Source of the DNA: Pseudaquabacterium pictum
GTDB taxonomy: Bacteria > Pseudomonadota > Gammaproteobacteria > Burkholderiales > Burkholderiaceae_C
Reading direction: 5' to 3'
Assembly: GCF_005403045.1 (NCBI RefSeq)
Contig: NZ_BJCL01000003.1
Location: 524,108 to 588,107, forward strand
DNA: 64,000 bases
Under the pieces are notes generated by a model, which saw only the letters and a list, made by a program, of their open reading frames with translations, did no database searches and was not told where the DNA came from. Both the position numbers and the translations under genes were made by a program. Below are positions 60,370 to 64,000 of this stretch, piece after piece. Positions within the stretch are counted from its first letter, which is position 1. Each line of letters starts with the position of its first letter.

Positions 60370-61188
60370 TCAGCGCGCGGTCGTGTCGGTCGGCTGCGTG
60401 CCGACGCGCCGCCGACGCGCCATGAAGCCCACGGCCATCAGGCCCGCCGCCATCAACGCATAGCTGCCAGGCTCAGGCACAGCCGACACGCCGAAGCTGA
60501 TGCGGTACACATCGCTGTCTGCCGTCAAGGCGCTGTTGAAGGTGTAGCCGGCCCCCGTGGCCAGGCCGTTGAAGCCCGCGAACTCGGCGAAGTTGAAGGC
60601 AACCACGGAGTTCTGGTCACTGCGCAGGCCGTTGTTGCCCACGAAGGCCGCAGCGGCCGGGTCGAAGACCTCCGAACCTGCGTCCCAGATGTCCCTGGCC
60701 TTGATGCCGATGGTGGCCACGTTCAGGTTGCCAGCCGCATCGAAGAGCCGGTACTCGGTCGGGCTATCGTTGCCGATGAAGAAGTCATTGCTCGGCACCA
60801 CCATCGCGCCGAAGGTGAAGAACGGGTTCAGTGCCGTGTCGACCCGGAAGGTCAGGCTGCTGGCGCCGCCCGGCTGCAGCAAGCCGCCGATGGTGCCCCG
60901 CGTGGCAGTCGGATCGGCCGTCGCAAACGCCGCTTGCCACGCGCCGCCGGCGCCGCCTTCGGCAACCGAGACGATCGGCGCGGTGGCCACGCCGCCCAGG
61001 TTGAAGGCGTCGAAGCTGCCGTTGTTGAACCCGACGTGAAGTGGCGCGAAGCTGATGCTGCTGGCGGGTGCAAGGTTCTGCACCATGACCGTCACGTCGA
61101 CAACGGCGGCCTGCGCCGAGGCGCACAGGGCGAACATGGTGGTGATGGCTGCGCCAGTGCGCGAGCAGGGGAAGGGGCGTTGAATCAT
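60370..61188 (-). CDS. PEP-CTERM surface protein (Spondin_N-like)
   Basis: A 272-residue exported protein: signal peptide with a hydrophobic part (ITTMFALCASAQA), a Spondin_N-like core (VDVTVMVQNLAPASSISFAPLHVG, NDFFIGNDSPTEYRLFDAAG), and a C-terminal PEP-CTERM sorting signal, VPEPGSYALMAAGLMAVGF followed by MARRRR. The PEP motif, membrane helix and basic end mark it for exosortase processing, as in Gram-negative bacteria that make exopolysaccharide. No exosortase gene is in the window. ATG at 61188. Confidence 0.85.
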   Translation of the reverse strand: MIQRPFPCSRTGAAITTMFALCASAQAAVVDVTVMVQNLAPASSISFAPLHVGFNNGSFDAFNLGGVATAPIVSVAEGGAGGAWQAAFATADPTATRGTIGGLLQPGGASSLTFRVDTALNPFFTFGAMVVPSNDFFIGNDSPTEYRLFDAAGNLNVATIGIKARDIWDAGSEVFDPAAAAFVGNNGLRSDQNSVVAFNFAEFAGFNGLATGAGYTFNSALTADSDVYRISFGVSAVPEPGSYALMAAGLMAVGFMARRRRVGTQPTDTTAR

Positions 61189-61541
61189 GACGGACTCCTG
61201 GCAGGGCTGTGGTGGGGAGCGAAGTTCGCAAGTCCGAACCCGCATGGCCGATGCTAGGGAGATGAAGTCATGGATGCATCACTGGAAGTTCACCGCAACG
61301 GGAACCTTTGCTCGGGCGACCCGGCGCTCCAGGTGTACGTTTGGATGGGCCGCCGTCATGGCGCCCCAGTCGTCGGACCAGACGCAGCGGTGAGCGATGC
61401 CGGTGGGCGCGCCCCAGTCGATTCTGGCGCTGAGATGGGACAGGCCATGCATCGAGCCCGGGTGAGTTTCCATTGGCTGGACGGGGGCCAGGCGATGCTC
61501 ACAGAATCGCGGCACCCGCAGCCATCGTCCGAGGCCCCAGC
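61189..61541. other. Intergenic stretch, nothing recognised
   Basis: Between the PEP-CTERM gene and a GST gene. A short plus-strand frame (61270-61548) runs into the GST start and shows no family likeness. Confidence 0.5.
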
Positions 61542-62222
61542 ATGCTGAAGTTCTACTACTCACTCGCACCCAACCCCATGAAGGTGGCACTCTTCCTGGA
61601 GGAATCGGGCCTGCCCTACGAGGCCATCCCGGTGGACACGCGCAAGGGTGAGCAACACGGCGCCGCCTTCACGGCGCTGAACCCCAACGCCAAGGTGCCT
61701 GTGATCGTCGATGGGGAGACCACCGTCTTCGACAGCAACGCCATTCTGCTGTTCCTGGCGGAGAAGACAGGCCAGTTCCTGCCGGCGCCGCAGGATCGCG
61801 GCCCCATGCTGTCTTGGCTGATGTTCGTGGCGTCCGGCATCGGGCCATTCACCGGCCAGTGCGTGCACTTCAAGCACTACGCGCCGGAACCGAACCCCTA
61901 CGCGCTGAACCGCTATGACTTCGAAGCCTGGCGGCACTGGAAGATTGTGGACGCGCACCTGGCAGACCGTACATGGATGGTTGGCGGGCAGTACACCCTG
62001 CTGGACATGGCGGTCTGGGGCTGGGCGCGGGCTGTGCCCTTTGCGCTGGGCTCCGAAGCCTGGCAGCAACTGCCCCACGTGAAGCGGCTGCTGGATGCAG
62101 TGAACGAGAGACCCGCCGCGCGGCGTGCTGCCGCGTTGAAGGATCGCCACGCATTCAAGGCCGAACTGGACGACGAAGCGCGGCGGGCGATGTTTCCGCA
62201 GAACGAGAGACTCAAGGGCTGA
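61542..62222 (+). CDS. Glutathione S-transferase (Nu/YfcG-like)
   Basis: A 226-residue GST with SLAPNPMKVALFLEESGLPYEAIPVD at the start (APNPMK is the turn that in YfcG holds TPNGxK), LNPNAKVPVIVDGETTVFDSNAILLFLAEKTG (thioredoxin domain end), and MVGGQYTLLDMAVWGWAR. ATG at 61542. A glutathione-dependent oxidoreductase role is inferred from its group. It stands alone upstream of a HAD gene (96 bp). Confidence 0.86.
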   Translation: MLKFYYSLAPNPMKVALFLEESGLPYEAIPVDTRKGEQHGAAFTALNPNAKVPVIVDGETTVFDSNAILLFLAEKTGQFLPAPQDRGPMLSWLMFVASGIGPFTGQCVHFKHYAPEPNPYALNRYDFEAWRHWKIVDAHLADRTWMVGGQYTLLDMAVWGWARAVPFALGSEAWQQLPHVKRLLDAVNERPAARRAAALKDRHAFKAELDDEARRAMFPQNERLKG

Positions 62223-62318
62223 TCTGCAGGGGCGCGGGCCTGGACATTGCGCAAGGGTCGTTGTTGGTGGCAAGGCATCTTCCAGCGCGGCGTGGGCCGC
62301 ACACACGAAAGTGGTCGC

Positions 62319-63161
62319 ATGAACATCCAGGCACTGGCCTTCGACACGGGCGGCACCGTACTCGACTGGCATGGCGGACTCGTGCGCGCGTTGACTGACA
62401 TGGGCTCGCGCCATGGCGTCGAACGCGACTGGCATGCGGCGGCCAACGACTGGCGGAGGCGGACGATGAAGCACATCGTCGGCCAGAGGCATCCTGAGTT
62501 CCACATGGATGACGTGCACAGGCGAGTGCTCGACGAGACACTCGCCGAGTTTGATCTCGAGGCGTTTTCGACGGTGGAGTGCGACGAACTCTGGCGCACA
62601 TGGCACCGGCTCGACACCTGGCCCGACTTCGCGCCTGCGCTCGCGGCACTGCGCCAACGCCTGCCCGTGGTGTCGTTCACCATGCTGCCCACAGCGCTGG
62701 TGGTCGACGTTTCGCGCCGCAACGGCGTCACCTGGGACGCGATCACCTCGTGCGAGATGATCGGTATCTACAAGCCACATGCCGAGGCTTACCAGACTGC
62801 AGGACGATGGCTGAACCTGCAGCCGCAAGCGATCCTCATGGTGGCTTGCCACAACTTCGACCTCAACGCGGCGCAAGATGTCGGAATGCGCACGGCGTTC
62901 GTCCGGCGGCCTGACGAGTGGGGCCCTGCTGGGGCGCCCGATCCGAACCCGAACAGGGCCTACGACTTCATCGAGGACGGGTTCGATGGCCTTCGTGAAC
63001 GTGTGCTGGCGGCGTTGCGACTCAACGGTGTTGAACACTTTCCGTCGGGTGTAGATGCCGTCCGAGATCACAACGACTTCCCCAGATCGAGGGGCGAACC
63101 GAGCCGAACCTCGTCAGGGGTTCGCCCCGAGAGCGTGTCAGAACGGTCGCAGACACTGTAG
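62319..63161 (+). CDS. HAD-superfamily hydrolase with extra C-terminus
   Basis: A 280-residue protein. The first 235 residues are a type II haloacid dehalogenase/HAD hydrolase: nucleophile Asp9 in FDTGGTVLDW, FTMLPTALVVD, Lys in GIYKPHAEAYQTA and the last motif ACHNFDLNAAQDVGMRTAFVRR. The first motif lacks the DxD acid of phosphatases, which favours dehalogenase-like chemistry, but the group includes many of unknown substrate. The last about 45 residues (from HFPSGVDAV) run through an inverted repeat (63091-63128) and resemble no family, so the original stop may have been lost. ATG at 62319. Confidence 0.78.
   Translation: MNIQALAFDTGGTVLDWHGGLVRALTDMGSRHGVERDWHAAANDWRRRTMKHIVGQRHPEFHMDDVHRRVLDETLAEFDLEAFSTVECDELWRTWHRLDTWPDFAPALAALRQRLPVVSFTMLPTALVVDVSRRNGVTWDAITSCEMIGIYKPHAEAYQTAGRWLNLQPQAILMVACHNFDLNAAQDVGMRTAFVRRPDEWGPAGAPDPNPNRAYDFIEDGFDGLRERVLAALRLNGVEHFPSGVDAVRDHNDFPRSRGEPSRTSSGVRPESVSERSQTL
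63091..63128. repeat. Perfect 10-bp inverted repeat in the HAD gene tail
   Basis: GGGGCGAACC (63091-63100) and GGTTCGCCCC (63119-63128) are exact complements with 18 bases between. It may be an old terminator or the end of a mobile piece now read as coding. Confidence 0.55.
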
Positions 63162-63289
63162 CCCCCCAGGGATCGGGCTCGCCGAGTTTGGTCCAACCCT
63201 TGTCGGCAATGGCAGGCTTGGCACCCTTCGAATCCATCGACCTGAGTGATTTGATGTCGGCGCTCGGTCCGCAGCGTGCGGGCGATCAG

Positions 63290-63758
63290 CTACTGCCAGC
63301 CGCCCCAGTTCAACGACGGCGGCGAAGGCTCAAGCGGTGACACGGGGTAGTGAACCAAGCCGGGATAGAGGCGGCTCCACACCACAGCCAAGCAGACCAG
63401 GTACAACACTCCGAGAAGAACCGGGTTCAGCAGTGCCCCCCAATGAGCCTGGACGTAGACCTTGATGACCGGATTGGCGCCAGCAGGCGGATGAACCGTC
63501 CGGGTGGCGAGCATGAAGGCCAGTGACAGGCTCACGGCCAGCGCGTAGGCCAGCAGCGACGACCCCAGGAACTGAGCGCATGCGATGCCGATGGTGGCGC
63601 CGCCAAGATGACCGCCGAGGATGGCCCGCAGTTGTGCCGCCGGCGCCCGAGTCAGCCCAAGGAGGAAGATTGAGCTGCCACCCAGCGAGGCCAAAACAAA
63701 GTTGGCGTGAGGTGGACCCACCAGGTAGAGCGCCAGTGAAATGCCGACACCTGCGCCG
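63290..63758 (-). pseudogene. HPP-family membrane protein, N-terminally truncated
   Basis: The frame reads VGISLALYLVGPPHANFVLASLGGSSIFLLGL and on to TRTVHPPAGANPVIKVY, with the HPP motif of this integral membrane family (four hydrophobic segments; some cyanobacterial members are tied to nitrite uptake). The frame is closed by a stop just before VFGAGVG, and there is no ATG; the first possible start is a GTG at 63721. The usual N-terminal region, with the first helix, is missing. It is probably a remnant. 63759-64000 holds no gene I can support. Confidence 0.6.
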
Positions 63759-64000
63759 AAGACGCATCATGCAAGTCGAGTTGCGTGATGGCGATGCATT
63801 GAACAGGTCGTGGAGTCGCGCACGCTTGGATTGTGGCTGGTGCAGGCACCTACCGACGCTGCCCCTTGCCTAGGGACGCTCTGCACAACACGGCGACCGA
63901 TATGGCAGCGCCTTGCAATTTGATCGGGGTCGGGCAATTGCGGTCCGAGTTGACGCTTGCAACGAGATCGCAAGGTGCCCGCGACGCGTTGTGCCGCTTG

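Noticed and set aside
1..64000. CRISPR arrays, tRNA or rRNA genes, complete insertion sequences, origins
   Set aside because: None was seen by reading both strands; no regular short repeats with unique spacers and no transposase or integrase motifs were found.

Overview
The window is GC-rich (roughly two thirds G+C by eye) and reads like a chromosome segment of an aerobic beta-proteobacterium, probably Burkholderiales of the Leptothrix/Rubrivivax/Ideonella kind. The evidence is the best-remembered relatives of the proteins, a Bug/TctC-type receptor, a PEP-CTERM surface protein and many LysR regulators. No rRNA, tRNA or CRISPR array was seen.

The left 29.7 kb is a catabolic block. At 1-4,711 lies a bad/ali cluster (badR, badH, badI, aliB, aliA) for the ring-opening beta-oxidation of cyclohexanecarboxyl-CoA. 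At 5,540-24,811 lies the whole catechol branch of the 3-oxoadipate pathway in one locus: pcaR, pcaIJFD, benE, a benM-type LysR, catBCA, benABCD and a benK-type transporter. It is followed by an exported M20 amidohydrolase, a DUF849 (BKACE) enzyme and a malic enzyme. At 24,913-29,671 come a LysR, an orphan tricarboxylate-type binding receptor, a second M20 amidohydrolase, a tandem glycine riboswitch and a DadA-like FAD amine dehydrogenase. Together this suggests catabolism of benzoate, cyclohexanecarboxylate and probably their glycine conjugates (hippurate type). Benzoate would go to succinyl-CoA and acetyl-CoA, and the released glycine would be sensed by RNA and oxidised.

From 29,787 to about 33,430 is a patchy, lower-GC stretch of gene fragments (SDR 5' end, truncated ECF sigma factor) and small accessory genes (VOC protein, SMR exporter, DUF1349 protein), with a repeated ~103-bp element in inverted orientation.

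From 33,428 to 41,259 is a tightly overlapping operon: a DUF547 remnant, two 'rSAM/selenodomain-associated' (arsenosugar-type) transferases fused out of frame, a SelD-N-terminus-like FAD oxidoreductase, a PhnD/PhnE/PhnC-like ABC transporter, a DUF302 lipoprotein, a divergent metallophosphoesterase and an MTAP-like phosphorylase. It is the best candidate here for an undescribed system, perhaps handling an organoarsenic, organoselenium or phosphonate-like nucleoside compound.

The right part (41,356-64,000) holds general redox and stress genes: three GSTs, a dihydrolipoyl-dehydrogenase-like flavoprotein, NTF2-like and cupin proteins, a PNPO/FNR/ferredoxin fusion operon, an AraC regulator next to a peroxiredoxin-like protein, a radical SAM-DUF547 pair beside a two-component system, a PEP-CTERM protein, a HAD hydrolase and a truncated HPP-family gene.
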